A stretch of DNA of 64,000 nt from Adiantum capillus-veneris (lineage: Eukaryota > Streptophyta > Polypodiopsida > Polypodiales > Pteridaceae), in NCBI GenBank assembly GCA_014529385.2, contig CM043967.1, positions 87,033,278 through 87,097,277 of the forward strand. The letters are read 5' to 3'. Shown in pieces: positions 36,938 to 48,278 of this stretch; position 1 is the first letter of the stretch; every line of letters starts with the position of its first letter. Below the pieces are notes generated by a model, which searched no databases, was not told where the DNA came from, and saw only the letters and a program-made list of their open reading frames with translations. The translations under genes and the position numbers were made by a program.

Positions 36938-37189
36938 TAGATCATCGAATCCATTGAGTGACTTCTGTTTAAGTTCAAAAACTATTTATCTTTTAAGCTT
37001 TTTTTTATATTTAGTTTAAGGTTTAGACATTTGCTTAATAATAAACGAAGCCCTTAAAAACCTTTACAAGGCCACAAATCACTATTAAAGCTTCAACATA
37101 TCATAATTGAAGCTGAAGTGAGGACAATTCACAATTCACTAATAAATTCTCGCAAGACAACGAGTAAATGTTTTCAAATGTTACAAAAA

Positions 37190-38146
37190 CTATCCAAGTG
37201 ATAGTGAAATATTTGTGAGAATATCTTCATTCTCCTGTTCACGCTGACCTTTAAGCTTATTATAGTCTTCAGACATTTTGAACATTGCATATAGCTTTTT
37301 GGATATCTCATACTCACATATAGCACAATGAAAGTTATTCATCATGCTTTGCATCAAGCATGATATATGGTACATATGTCCGCATGGAAAGCTAAAGTGA
37401 CCACACCACTCATGAAAGAATGATCTACATATGGGGCAAGGACCACCGTGCTCACCAGAAGCTGGAGGGGCCTCAATAGATGTTGGGTGCTCAATCAATG
37501 TGGCAGCATTTTGTTTTTTTATAGTTGCCTCTAACTCTTTTACGTGGCGAGATAGCACCTTCACCTCCCTTTGGAAGTCTCTATTTAGGGTTGCTTTTGC
37601 ATGAGAGCCTTGTGTAGCTTGTGATGCTTGCCTCAGTTGAGTTTGAAGCTCCTCCTTAACTTGGTGCACTTCCATTGATGCACCTTCTAGTGATAATGAC
37701 ATATCTTGCCGTGTGATAGTGATTGCACTACTGCAAATGTCCTCAACCGTCATGTGAGGTGTCCTTGAGCTGAAGTCCACTGCTTCACCCAAGACATAAT
37801 GCATGTATAACATCTTGGCAAACCACAATTGACAATCCATATGATGCATAGGATGACCCATAACATCGAGATATATGTTCTCTCCATTGTCTCGTATGTC
37901 TGCATTAATGCATTGTGATAGCTTGAGTCGTCCTTTCTTGATGTTGTCATCTGCAACGCCTGGCCATATGGATTTGACCATTTCTCGATCAATCCTAGTG
38001 TTCACCTCTTTCCATTGTGTACCCACTGGGTTGGCCCACTCGGAGAAACGAGCTGCAATTCGAGCGGTGTCGTTCACTCCACCACCTTGACACATGGATC
38101 TGAGACGCTCAAAAGCGTGCTTAGCCCTTTGATTATCATTATCCAT
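37190..38146 (-). CDS. RING-H2 protein, possible E3 ubiquitin ligase
   Basis: Open from the first ATG at 38146 to the stop at 37190 (318 codons; the frame is open up to about 38205, just after a TTATAG splice-acceptor-like sequence). The N-terminal ~170 residues match nothing I recognise (W- and M-containing, with QGGGVNDTARIAARFSEW). A Gln/Glu-rich coiled coil follows (VKEELQTQLRQASQ ... VKVLSRHVKELEATIKKQ). The C-terminus has CPICRSFF, then FPCGHMYHISC and CAIC: a complete C3H2C3 RING-H2 pattern. RING-H2 domains usually bind E2 ubiquitin-conjugating enzymes. The ORF is intact, unlike its neighbours, so it may be a real host gene or a captured exon. A kinase fragment lies upstream on the same strand. 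Confidence 0.6.
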   Translation of the reverse strand: MDNDNQRAKHAFERLRSMCQGGGVNDTARIAARFSEWANPVGTQWKEVNTRIDREMVKSIWPGVADDNIKKGRLKLSQCINADIRDNGENIYLDVMGHPMHHMDCQLWFAKMLYMHYVLGEAVDFSSRTPHMTVEDICSSAITITRQDMSLSLEGASMEVHQVKEELQTQLRQASQATQGSHAKATLNRDFQREVKVLSRHVKELEATIKKQNAATLIEHPTSIEAPPASGEHGGPCPICRSFFHEWCGHFSFPCGHMYHISCLMQSMMNNFHCAICEYEISKKLYAMFKMSEDYNKLKGQREQENEDILTNISLSLG

Positions 38147-38200
38147 ATCCTGATTAAACACTATACTCCAGTTACGGCATACAAACTTAATGATACTCAA

Positions 38201-38505
38201 TTTCTATAAGAGTAACCACCATTTTACGACAATCAATTGATATTAGAATAACCACTATCTTACGACAATCAATTGATATAAGAGTAACCACCATTTTTTA
38301 AATCAATGAATGACAATCAGTGATTTCACGTGGCTTATTGCTTGAAACTTAAGAGAAAAAACAAAACTCATAGAAAATTTGTTGTCTATTGAGATATAAC
38401 AAAGTGTTTTTATTACTCATACATCATCCATGGCGCATAAAACCCAATTTTCAAAAGTGCTTTTATAAGTCAAAAGTCTCAGAAAACCCTGCTTCATAAA
38501 GTACA
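38201..38505. other. gap between kinase fragment and RING ORF, with short repeats
   Basis: Contains three near-copies of ATTGATATTAGAATAACCAC-like sequence with TTACGACAATCA (38205-38300). Could be an intron on the minus strand; no coding sequence seen. Confidence 0.4.
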
Positions 38506-38943
38506 TCATATATCCATAAAAAATAAGGCTACACTCATTTCAGAGGGAGGGCTTAAGCATCGTTCTGGCTGGGCTTCAAATCTTTCTAATTCTTCGTCCA
38601 AAAGTGCCAAGGTCTTTCTGTCTGTGTATTTCTTCCTCACCCAACCTTCCACAACAATCCTAGATATGGATTGTACCTCCATTGAAACCTTATGTTTGAA
38701 CCAATCTGTGTTGTAGTAGTCAGAGAACTCTCCACAAAACTTACAAAATTTCCATATCACCCATCCTATGGCGTACACATCTGTGGCCTTGGTCCATGGG
38801 CACGGGTGATTGCCATCTAGTAACTGAGGAGCTCGCCAAGGATGAAGCTTTTGCCAGTTTTCATCGGTATTGTTGGTCTTTTGTGTCTCTAAGCCAACAC
38901 GCAGAGCCAATCCCCAATCAATTATTCCAATACGGGAAGTGAG
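38506..38943 (-). pseudogene. protein kinase C-lobe fragment, cut by the giant retrotransposon
   Basis: On the minus strand the frame enters at the LTR junction (38943) and reads RIGIIDWGLAL, with DWG in place of the DFG magnesium-binding motif, then WRAPQLL at the APE position and TDVYAIGWVIWKF (subdomain IX Asp and Gly). It ends at 38506 after a degenerate C-lobe. Catalytic loop (HRD) and N-lobe are absent because the giant element's LTR begins right here. The missing part should lie beyond that element's 3' LTR, outside the window. Confidence 0.6.
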
Positions 38944-39881
38944 TGTTGAGCCAGTAGAGGATCACACCCACATTTTTGCTCACACTCATCATTTTGTAAC
39001 CATTGATTGTAATAAATGTCTTTCCGACATTAATTTTGATTTGAGCCATTCATTAAGTAACGGGACTCAATTGAGTTTCCAGCTTGTAATCCCGAAGTAA
39101 TTTCACTTGCTGATGTAATTAGTTAGAGATGTTCTCACCTCCAAGGCTGAGGTATATAAGCCAAAGTTTTTGTAACCTAAGGGGGAGATTATTAATCAAA
39201 GTGAGTTTTTGAGCGCCGTGACTGTGTCTGAGAGAGAGAGAGAGAGGGAGAGAGAGTCTTATCTACTTGTTATGTGAGCTATGGAGCCGCCATTGGAGAA
39301 GCGACACCGCCATTGTGTTAGCAACGGCGAGAGCTACACACAGATACCAAGAGTGCGCGCTATCGGCTTCTATGTGTGGTAAGTTCTTACGAGCTTCGGT
39401 GTGAGTTTTCTTCCAACTCGTGTGTCAGAATTGAGCGTGCAGCATATCTATAGAACCACAACGAGTAGAGCTACACATTAGTACCATCGGGGTCAAGTTC
39501 GGTCACTTGTATATTTCGGCCTGTCTTCATACGCGTTTACCGCACAGAGTGGTTATAGGTTGAGTTTGCAGTTCAAGTCTTTAGGGTGTTGTTCTTACCT
39601 AGTGTATAGACTTCCCCTTGAGTTTGAGATCGATTCAATGATTCTAGATCTTGTTTCGTATAGCATTCGTTCGTAGTACGGATTTCAGTCACTTGCGTAT
39701 TTTAGAACTTAGATTTGATTTCCTTAGTAGTGATTGTCATTAGAAGGTCGAGTAGGTGATTTGACACCCACCTAGTTGTTTCCATGCGCCTGCGGGTCAA
39801 GCTCCGTCCTCGTCTGACAAATTCTATTGTTGGTTGAGTTCTCGCTATTTAGCTTCCGCTAGCGGCGTAACCGCCATAACA
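38944..39881 (+). repeat. 5' LTR of giant element (938 bp)
   Basis: TGTTGAGCCAGTAGAGG ... CGCCATAACA, followed two bases later by a primer-binding site. Homologous to the minus-strand LTR at 10562-11412. The left end coincides with the loss of kinase coding sequence. Predicted target duplication GTGAG (38939-38943). Confidence 0.7.
39153..39159 (+). promoter_or_regulatory. TATA box of giant-element LTR
   Basis: TATATAA, conserved in the other giant-element LTR (minus strand near 11280), followed in both by CAA.TTTTTGTAACC. Confidence 0.65.
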
Positions 39882-39883
39882 TT

Positions 39884-39901
39884 TGGCGCCGCTGCCGTGG
39901 A
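39884..39901 (+). promoter_or_regulatory. primer-binding site of giant element
   Basis: TGGCGCCGCTGCCGTGGA two bases after the LTR. TGGCGCC-type sites are common in plant Ty3/gypsy elements; the tRNA was not assigned. Confidence 0.75.
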
Positions 39902-40415
39902 CGAGAGCCCTAAGTAGGTGACCTTAGACTAATCCTACGATGTGAGTCGTATAAACTACTTTGTATACTTTAGTTAGAAAAGATCTAGCAGTGATGGACT
40001 CCGAAGATCTCGAGAGATACTATGAAGTGGGGTATTCCTGGGTCTTCTCTGTTGACAGTATTTTTAGTTTAGCTTAGATTTGTTTGTTGTTTTGTTGGTG
40101 TTGAGTAGTTGTTGATAGAAGAAGAATTTGCTAGTCCGTGAGTGGCAGTGGATCTCTTTAAAATCACAATTACCAAACCCATTTTATGATTAGGAATAGC
40201 TTAGGTAGGACTTCATTTGATCCTGATCTAGAGCTAGTAATCATTGGAGTATTTGCTTGATATGGTTGATTGCATGTTAGATCACTAAACCGTCGAGTTA
40301 GTAGTGAAACTTTCAATAAACAAAAGTCAGAGAAATTTTATGTGTATCTGGGAGTTGCTGAGCACTTGAGAAGCTTTAGGAAGGATTCTGTGCCAAAAAA
40401 CTGGAAATCTGCAAC

Positions 40416-40445
40416 TTTAGACATCATACGCGTATGATGTCTAAA
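40416..40445. repeat. 30-bp perfect palindrome (leader palindrome 1)
   Basis: Left arm TTTAGACATCATACG; the right arm is its exact reverse complement, with no loop. Core contains ACGCGT. Confidence 0.95.
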
Positions 40446-40703
40446 TTACCAAACAGAGACCAAAACAGAAATTTTGACTTTACCAGAGTGTTCAAAAGGG
40501 GGGTTATACCCTAATTTCAACTTAAAACAAGAGCATTAACACTCAAAGAAACCCAAAAAGACAAGTCGGAGTCCAAGAAACGCAAAGAATAGGAAATTTT
40601 GGATTCAGATCTTGTTTTTACATTCAAACCTGACAAAAACACTTGAAACTCAATTATAAACATTGGAGAAGGCTTAAAACCAAGAATAGTCAAAATCTGG
40701 GAC

Positions 40704-40733
40704 AAAAGACATCATACGCGTATAATGTCTTTT
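40704..40733. repeat. leader palindrome 2
   Basis: Left arm AAAAGACATCATACG; right arm matches its reverse complement with one mismatch. Confidence 0.93.
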
Positions 40734-40829
40734 AGCACATCCACTGCTTATTTTTGATATCTGACCTGACAAGATTGTTGCAAACACTGTAGAAAGCATA
40801 AAGATCAAGTCTTGACCCAAATTGATGAA

Positions 40830-40857
40830 AAAGACGTCATACGCGTATAATGTCTTT
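40830..40857. repeat. leader palindrome 3
   Basis: Left arm AAAGACGTCATACG; right arm matches except at two positions. Confidence 0.92.
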
Positions 40858-41108
40858 GACCTAATTTTGGACATATTTTGATACTTTGCCAACACAGATC
40901 CATTGTAATAGCTATCTAGAGGTTATATTTCAAGTTTCATCCCATTTGGATCACAATTGACCCAAAACAAGTCAAAAGCGGAAAATTGCCAAGAAAAGCC
41001 TAAATTAGCCATAACTTGCTCAAACAGAGTTCAAACTGAATTTTGTGAGTGGACAGAGCATAAGGGGGCTACTGAGAGTGAGCATAACCAAAATAGTCCA
41101 AATCTGTG

Positions 41109-41142
41109 AAAAAAAACATCATACGCGTATAATGTCTTTTTC
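41109..41142. repeat. leader palindrome 4
   Basis: Centre ATACGCGTAT with ACATCATACG / CGTATAATGT arms flanked by A-run and T-run; two or three mismatches. Confidence 0.9.
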
Positions 41143-41521
41143 AGCATAACTGTAACAAAATTCTCACTTGATGAAACAGAAGTTGTCCAACTGACAAGAT
41201 TAAACAATTGACCAAGTATCAATCAGTTTGGATCAATTCTGACCACAAAAACTTGGGAAAACAAATTGCCGAGACGGAAATGTTAAAGTCCTTTAGGGGA
41301 ATTGATGAATTTGAGATCGGGCAGGAATCTCCAGAATAACCAACTAAAATTAACAAGGGGAACAAGCAAGTGTCATATCAACCGAGGGAAGTGTAAACCA
41401 AAGTTGGGTGCAACCATTAGAGCCGATCTTTGAAGGAAGTGTTTCTGATACTTCTTCGGAGAGATCTTACGAGATTTTCACCGAACACTTGGAACACTTG
41501 AACCTGAACAACAGAGAAAAT

Positions 41522-42187
41522 ATGGCAGCAGGACCATAAAACCCTTCCGCCACAATGTAGCTATTGTTCATAAAATACCAGTACGACAATGAGCAAGGTG
41601 CCAAGATCTACAAAGATGGAATGGACCGCTATTGTGTAAAGATAGAAGATAGACCTAGTGAGTTCAAGGACTTAGTGCCTGTGAGCTATAGCTGAGATAG
41701 ATATCTAGATGACGAGGGTACCATATATTTGGTAGTCCTAAACCCTAACATTGTGGACAAGTGGGGATTGATGGGCACCAAAGCCAAAGTAGATGAAGAA
41801 CTTGAGGAGAAAGCACCAATAATGAACTTCCCTGATGCGAGGTTAAGAAGAGAGAATGAAACTACAAGGATCAACACTGATAACTTCTATGTGGGGCTAT
41901 ACAAATATAATAATGGGGAGCAAGATCTCTATTATAGATGTGAAGAACCCTACACTGGAGAGTTGACAAACCAAAAAAGACTTTATGTCTTTACCTACAC
42001 AGAGGGATCGGAAGTGAAAATTGCCGCTTACAACAAGTATGGGAGGCAATACTCAACAATGGGCAAGAAAGAATTAGAAGGATATACATACTTTGGGGGA
42101 CCACTACATCACTATTATGTTACTTCTAGCTCACAAAGACCAGCACCAACAAATGGAGTGCAAAACCCAATGACAACAGGAGGATAA
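41522..42187 (+). pseudogene. N-terminal extension of giant-element Gag, unknown domain
   Basis: Frame opens at ATG 41522 and is interrupted by TAA 41537-41539, TAG 41558-41560, TGA 41693-41695 and TAA 42185-42187. About 200 codons rich in Tyr, Asp and Glu (DRYCVKIEDRPSEFKDLVP, then YLVVLNPNIVDKWGLMGTK). No family recognised. It is in the same frame as gag and so was probably fused to it. Confidence 0.5.
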
Positions 42188-43159
42188 AGAATTCAGGCTG
42201 CTGACTCTTTCAGTCAACCTCAGTACTTGAAGCCCGGACCAATGGGATCATTACATTCCAAAGAGTCAATGGATACGAATCGAGGTAGTGCAGTTCCAAT
42301 CCCCACATATACCACTCCAGGTCCAAGGTTCAAAGCGGAACCATCACATTTACCTCCTAGTAGTAGACTCAGGGCAGGGGAACCGACAAGGGTAACCCAT
42401 GAAGTCCATGATGCTAGAGAAATCTTTAGCCGGGACACAGGATCAATGAGATTGGTAGCAGACCATAGACGTATGAGACCATCTCAAGTAGCCAAGTGTA
42501 TGCCAAATAAGTATGGAATGTCACTCTTTAAGCAAGTCTTAAGAGCTGAGCAGATAACAGATTTCCATACACAATACGAGGGATTTGGTCTTACTCTAGA
42601 AGGTACGGCATTGACATGGTTTCAACCACTGAGCAGAGGGGGATTCCATGACATTGACCATTTTCTAAGAGATTTTTCTGAGGAATTCTCAAAACGAGGG
42701 ATTAAGCCCAATACGGTCTCACAAATATATGCTTTTAAAAAGAGAGAACACGAAAAAGTGAAGGAAGCTTCACTTTGCTTCAAACAATACATTGAGAGAT
42801 GTCCAGTACGTGAACGACCACAAGATGACAGACTATCTGTTCTCTTTATTGAAGGATTGAGAAACGACACTCTCGAGAAGGAATTGCACTTGAAAGCTTG
42901 TACAAGTTTCGAGCAAGTAACGAGAGAAGCATTGTACTTAGTGGATAACTGTACGGTTTATGGAGAGGTGTCAGCGGATACAGATTTTGCATCCAGTAGC
43001 TCTTCCTCCGTAGTGAGCGAGACTACCACTAAAAAGAATGTTCAAACAACAACCATGCCAAATGTAGGGAAAATGATAGAAGATTCTCTAAAAAGGATGG
43101 CACCATACCAAAAACCATTGCCAGAACCACTGAAATGGTGTGCTATTGAACAAAAATGA
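42188..43159 (+). pseudogene. giant-element gag, capsid region
   Basis: Retrotransposon Gag: FGLTLEGTALTWFQPLSRG, then FLRDFSEEFSKRGI and FKQYIERCPVRERPQDDRL ... FIEGLRNDTLEKEL. Same frame as the preceding and following pieces; TGA at 43157-43159 interrupts just inside a CAIEQK.TNHPTEEC zinc-knuckle-like motif. Confidence 0.85.
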
Positions 43160-44821
43160 ACAAACCACCCAACAGAGGAGTGCTATTACAACAAAGGGTA
43201 TGTAAGGGAGCGTCAGTATGCACCTCCTGCTCAATTAGCACCACCTCAGGTACATCTAGTACCTCGATACCCAATGGGAAATGTACCAGGACCTATGGGG
43301 ATAGAAAGACCGCAAACGGTATTGGGACAACAACCACCTTTACCAGGAGCAAGACCAGTGGGCATTAGATATGCACCAACCTTAGAGAATCATGAAGAAC
43401 AAGCCTTAGTGCCTCTTCAAGCCTATTATGAAGAATCTGGTGCACACATGTCTCCAACTGTGTATTACCCACCAGAAGAACCCAAACAACCAGAACCATG
43501 GGGCATGATTGGGAATGTTGGAACACCAATAGTTACAAGTGCTTCTGATGAAGAGAGATACAATTTGGACGCAAGAACATTGATGTTCATAGCTCATGGA
43601 GGGTTAACAGGACAAAGACCATCCTATCCACAAAGGACGAATCAAGTGGGACCAAGACCAGCACTAGGACCCTGTTACAAGTGTGGAGGTGACCATCTGA
43701 TGAATGTTTGTCCACATACGGAAATCATTAGAATTAACGCTTATTGCACTGAGTGCGGGGTTACTCACTTCATTGAGGATTGTTCAAAGAATCCAAACAA
43801 AGTGCAAAAGACGACATTGAATATGCTAGAAACTATTCCTACCAGCAGTGGGTCCGAAAATGAAACTCTGATACCAACGCAAGTTGTTACTAGAGCTCAA
43901 GCTAAGAAAACCATTAGAGAACCTGAGAATGGAAAGTTAGCGACCGAAGTGGTTAGTCAAGGACCGCGGAGTCAGAGAAACACATGGAAAGCTAGAAAAG
44001 CACGCATGAAGTTGAGAAAAGAACGTGAAGACGCTATTCTAGCTGAGGAACTAAAGCGAACTAAAGATAGATTAGAAAAACTTGAGAATCAAAACGGGAA
44101 ACGAGAGATGAGCCTGGAAAGAACGAAACAAAAGAGTATCAAAGAAACAACGAGCTTAAGCTCAGGGGGATCAGTGCTAGTCGACAAAGTGCACGAACCA
44201 TTGGACGCACTGATGAGAGCTTATGAAGCTAGGTTAAAGAACAACCAAACACAAGAACAGAGGTGGATGACATACCCAAACGCGGAATTGGAAAAGCAGA
44301 GACTTGAAATGTGCCAGAGAATGATCGAGACTGCACAAGCCTTATTAGAACCACCAAGAGAAACAATGAATTGTGGAACGAAAAACCCAATTCAGCAAGA
44401 GACTATCATTTCACGGGTAGCTGAAAAGACTTCCTGTGCACAAAAGCCTGAAAATACACACAAGGATGACCGCATAGTATTGAACACAACCGATCAGGAG
44501 ATAGAGAGTTTTCATCCAGTCATACAGAGGATTTACGGAAGAGATGAGGATTACAATGAATTTTGGAAACAAGTGAGAGAGGCAAACTTTGCAAACGAGC
44601 TAAGTTGCCAAGCTTATCAAACAAATTGGGAAAAGGACATCAGGAATCCTCCCATAGTGGAATTTGAGGCAGGATCTCAAGTGGACTTGGATCTGCAATC
44701 TTACTGGGGAGATGGGGGCTCTGTTAGAACAATGGAGAGCAAACCTCATTCATTGAATACCTTACCTTCATACTTAGGAGAGTATGAAGCAAAATCCGAG
44801 ATTAGAGCACTTCCCTCATGA
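43160..44821 (+). pseudogene. giant-element Gag C-terminal part with two zinc knuckles
   Basis: Pro/Gln-rich linker, then two adjacent knuckles, CYKCGGDHLMNVC and CTECGVTHFIEDC, both CX2CX3HX4C, one residue shorter than the usual CX2CX4HX4C. Then a Lys/Arg/Glu-rich helical region (RKARMKLRKEREDAILAEEL). Ends at TGA 44819-44821, the same frame continuing. Confidence 0.8.
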
Positions 44822-46912
44822 AGAATCTCATCAGAAAAAGTCATGGACTCGCAAGGATTGATAGAGATCTTGTCAACACCAGTGACATGCACTATCACTC
44901 TAGCTGAGCTTTTGAGGCTAAGACCACATATGTGGACCACTGTAGGAAAATGCTTGGAGAAATTTGGGATAAAAGACCCAACATCGAGACTGCAAGAGGG
45001 TATACAAGAGCTGAGCAAACCACAAAAGAACGCTAAGCCTATACCCTTAAACAAGATCAGAGAGTATTGCAAAGGTGAAGAGGGGAATACAACCTTACCA
45101 GTTGAATTCCAAGGAGTGAACACGATGGCAATACTAGACAGCAGAGCTGGGGTAGCCATTGCTACAAAAGAAATCTGGAAAAAATGGGGGAAACCAGCAA
45201 TAAGGAAGACTAGGTTGAAACTCCAATTAGCAGATGGACACATGGAGAAACCTATGGGGTTATTAGAGAAAGTCTTAGTAACTTCTTGCGGCATTGAATA
45301 CGAACATACTTTTGCTATTGTCGATTTTGGCAAGGAGAATAACTATGATATCATACTGGGAAGACCATTCATGAGACAGTTGAAAATGGTCAAGGATTGG
45401 GGCTACGATCACATATACCTGAGAAATATGGAAACCACTACACGTGTGAACCTGAGAGACCATAGCTACAAAGATGTGAACCGAAGACCGGTAGAGGAGT
45501 TTGATTCAGCTACTTTGGCGGGATCCGAATTTCTAGCTTGGTTAGGTCAGCCCAAGGAGTTATGGATGTGTGGAGCCTCCAAATGTGGAAGTCTGAGGCG
45601 AGAATATGTTTTAGAAAGGGCTATCGAAGATGAAACTTATATAGGAGAACCCTTTCCAGAGGACACGCTTGAACCATTAGAATGGACACACATTCTAGCA
45701 ACCCTAGATGTTTGTGCAATTTCGGATGGTCCCACAACGAAATTTTGCGACAAGGATGGGTACGACGTGGTTCCGTACTTCATGCTGAGAAGTACACTCG
45801 AAAAAGAAAGTGAAAAGAACGATACACTGGAAAAGGAAGATGAAGAAGAGGTGTTTCACGACATTCCCGATCATCCAGAGTGGGAAAATGAAGCAGACAA
45901 CGAGTCAACGGACAATTCAAGCGAAAACGAAGAAACTATAACGGATGTCCGATTTTATGATTTTTCGAACCAAACTAAACAACGCCAGAAACGCTATAGA
46001 GCAAAGAGAAAAACAAAGGGGGTTAAAACCAATCCGATGCCTAGAATAAGAGGAAAAAATCAATTCCTAATGCTAGTAAAGGCGGAAGATTGTGTTAAGG
46101 ACAAGATTTCTGGAAGAATGAGAGGCAATGAGCAAAAGAGCTTACGAAAAGACAAAAGAAGCTCAAGAAATCAAGTTCAAAGGAATGAAACAAAAACTGA
46201 AACAGAAAAATCAGAAAAGAACAAGCGCAACAGAGAACACACGGAGTCCAATTTAGAACGTAGAAACAAGTACAGAGAGCTCAAGAAAACTTTGAAAGAA
46301 GTTTGGACGACAGAAATTGAGAGTGGAGAGGACGAAAATGCCAAAATCAAGGAAAACATGGATGTTCCCTCTCACTACAGGACATTCACAATAGAGGATA
46401 GGAAGGTGGTATTAACCCAGCCTATTCGAGAGAGAGGGGAGAACGAATCTTATGACGGACCGGAGGATGCAAAAAAAGTTGATTTAGCAGCTCCAGGTGA
46501 GACACCTAGACCGGTGTACATAGCCACAGATTTGTCTCCAGGCGAGGAAGAGAGACTTTTGAGTCTTCTCAAAGAGTACAGGGATGTGTTTGCATGGTCT
46601 TATAAGGACTTAAAGGGAGTTGACCCATCAATATGCCAACACACAATCCCACTAAAACAAGACGCAAAGCCTAGCAGACAAAGACCATACACATATAATA
46701 ATACGTTTGCTAAGCGAATCAAAGAAGAGATAGATAAGCTAATGGAAGCTGAATTCATATACGAGATTGAACACACCGATTGGGTATCTCAGATTGTGGT
46801 GGTACCCAAAAAGAACGGAAAACTCCGAGTGTGTGTCAACTTCAAGAAAGTGAATGCTGCAACAATCAGGGACAATTATCCCCTGCCGATAACTGATCAT
46901 GTTCTAGAGCGT
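44822..46912 (+). pseudogene. giant-element protease and RT N-terminus
   Basis: ATG at 44843. Retropepsin-like domain near 45097-45460: FQGVNTMAILDSRAGVAIAT with DSRA instead of DSGA at the active site (Asp codon 45137), closing with DIILGRPFMRQL. A strongly charged linker with alternating acidic (45810-45960) and basic (45980-46290) stretches follows. RT begins near 46490 (SKPSRQRPY-like region; WVSQIVVVPKKNGKLRVCVN; NYPLPITDHVLE) and is cut at 46912 by the family B LTR. The change to Arg in the flap-proximal active-site triad should disable this protease. Confidence 0.85.
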
Positions 46913-47727
46913 TGTCGTGCTGTGACATGTACATAGTGGGAACACATGCTACAAGAGTTATCTTGTAACTTTTTAGATACATAATTATATTTCCTATAAT
47001 GTACATATGCATATGTAAGTATAAATATAAGCTTTCTATCTCATCTTATTATTTATCTCAAGTGTAATGTATTCTTACTTTACCATCAAAAAATACTATG
47101 GGAAAAGTGTCAATAGCTCCACCTCTTTAACTTGGGGCAAAAAGCATTGATTCTTTCTTTCTACCATCTCATTATTATCTCACACCCTATTTAGATCCTA
47201 TATCTAGAAAAATTTCCAATCTATATATATTCTATGTATTTTTCTTATATTTCTTTTTAAATAGCTACTAGGAGGGAATCAAATCCTAGTGGGACACTAG
47301 GTGGCATGATTTCAAAGATACACTTATTTTAATGCATTATTGCAAGCATGATTACAAAACTTTGTCAAGGAGCAATGTCATGCTTTCATATGGCATGAGG
47401 TGTCCTTTGGAATCAAATGAAAGTTTAGGCTAAGGGGACCACATGAAGACTTTTGCTGCCAGAAATGGACCCTATTTTGATGAATTCTTTACACAAGGTT
47501 CCAATCTGAATTGAAAAATGATTTTAAAATGAAAATCGTAGCTAATGAGCTGAAGTTTCTGCCCATATTTTTACTTTTGTATTTGGAGCTACGGTTGAGG
47601 AGATATGATCAAAATACTGGACCCCAGTCTGCCCACATCATGCAGGGACAGCTCATTTCCAACTTTTCCAATTCCTGTTCACACTGGCTCCTCTCTTCTT
47701 GTGTAAACCCTTGGGGGTTCCCTTCAC

Positions 47728-47737
47728 CTATAAAAGG
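47728..47737 (+). promoter_or_regulatory. TATA box in family B LTR
   Basis: CTATAAAAGGGG, followed by a C/T-rich TCTTCTTCCTTGG; transcription would start near 47760. Repeated in the 3' LTR at 55739. Confidence 0.65.
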
Positions 47738-48008
47738 GGACCTCTTCTTCCTTGGAAAGAACTCAAGCATTCAAGCCATTGATGAGAGGAATTCTTGAGG
47801 GAGTGAGTAGTAATGCCTAATTGTACTTAGCCCCATTAACATAAGCCCAAGCCTACACTTTCTCCTAGAGGAAAACTAGCCATTCTTGTACGCCATCCTT
47901 GGAGGATCAACTCTAATCAAAGAAGGTGTTGTACTTGGCGTATCAATCAACGTTGAATTCTCCCCTCTTCTTCTCTCTCCCATCAATAATGGTGCCGAAG
48001 GGTTTCAA

Positions 48009-48165
48009 GTAAGATGTGTTCTACATTGATGTTTTCTTGATTTCCTGTTGTTTTTATTTTCATCTCTAATCCAACATATATATATGTATCTAATCTCATC
48101 TCCTTAACCAAACCTATCTCTCTCATTCTTAGTAATTCATCCTCTCTAGGTTCTCTTTGCTACAG
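48009..48165 (+). other. candidate spliced intron in LTR leader
   Basis: TTTCAA|GTAAGATG donor at 48009 and a pyrimidine-rich TTCTCTTTGCTACAG| acceptor at 48165 (alternative CCCCGCAG at 48182). 157 bp, between TATA box and P1. Same sequences at 56020-56176. Confidence 0.4.
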
Positions 48166-48278
48166 GTACATCTCTCCCCGCAGTATCCTTATTGCCTACG
48201 GGCAAGAATAGGGCTTGGGAGGGAAACTTCTCATCTCTTCACTTCTCTCGTATCTACATTTCTCACATACTATCCTAG

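Larger units (their letters stand above)
39902..41521 (+). other. giant-element leader, non-coding
   Basis: About 1.6 kb between primer site and the gag frame, without a credible ORF. Its second half has four copies of an inverted repeat centred on ATACGCGTAT, each embedded in partly repeated flanks (such as AAATCTGGGACAAAAG). Confidence 0.6.

Noticed and set aside
40674-41222. Minus-strand ORFs with repeated LYAYDVFF peptides
   Set aside because: They are translations of the leader palindromes; the repeats are palindrome-driven and no protein family is apparent.
44746-45333. 195-codon minus-strand ORF
   Set aside because: Antisense to the giant-element protease region, with no motif of its own.
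47511-47798. 95-codon ORF in family B LTR upstream of the TATA box (also at 55522)
   Set aside because: Spans the promoter and transcription start, is not conserved in family A, and shows no codon signature; not supported as a gene.
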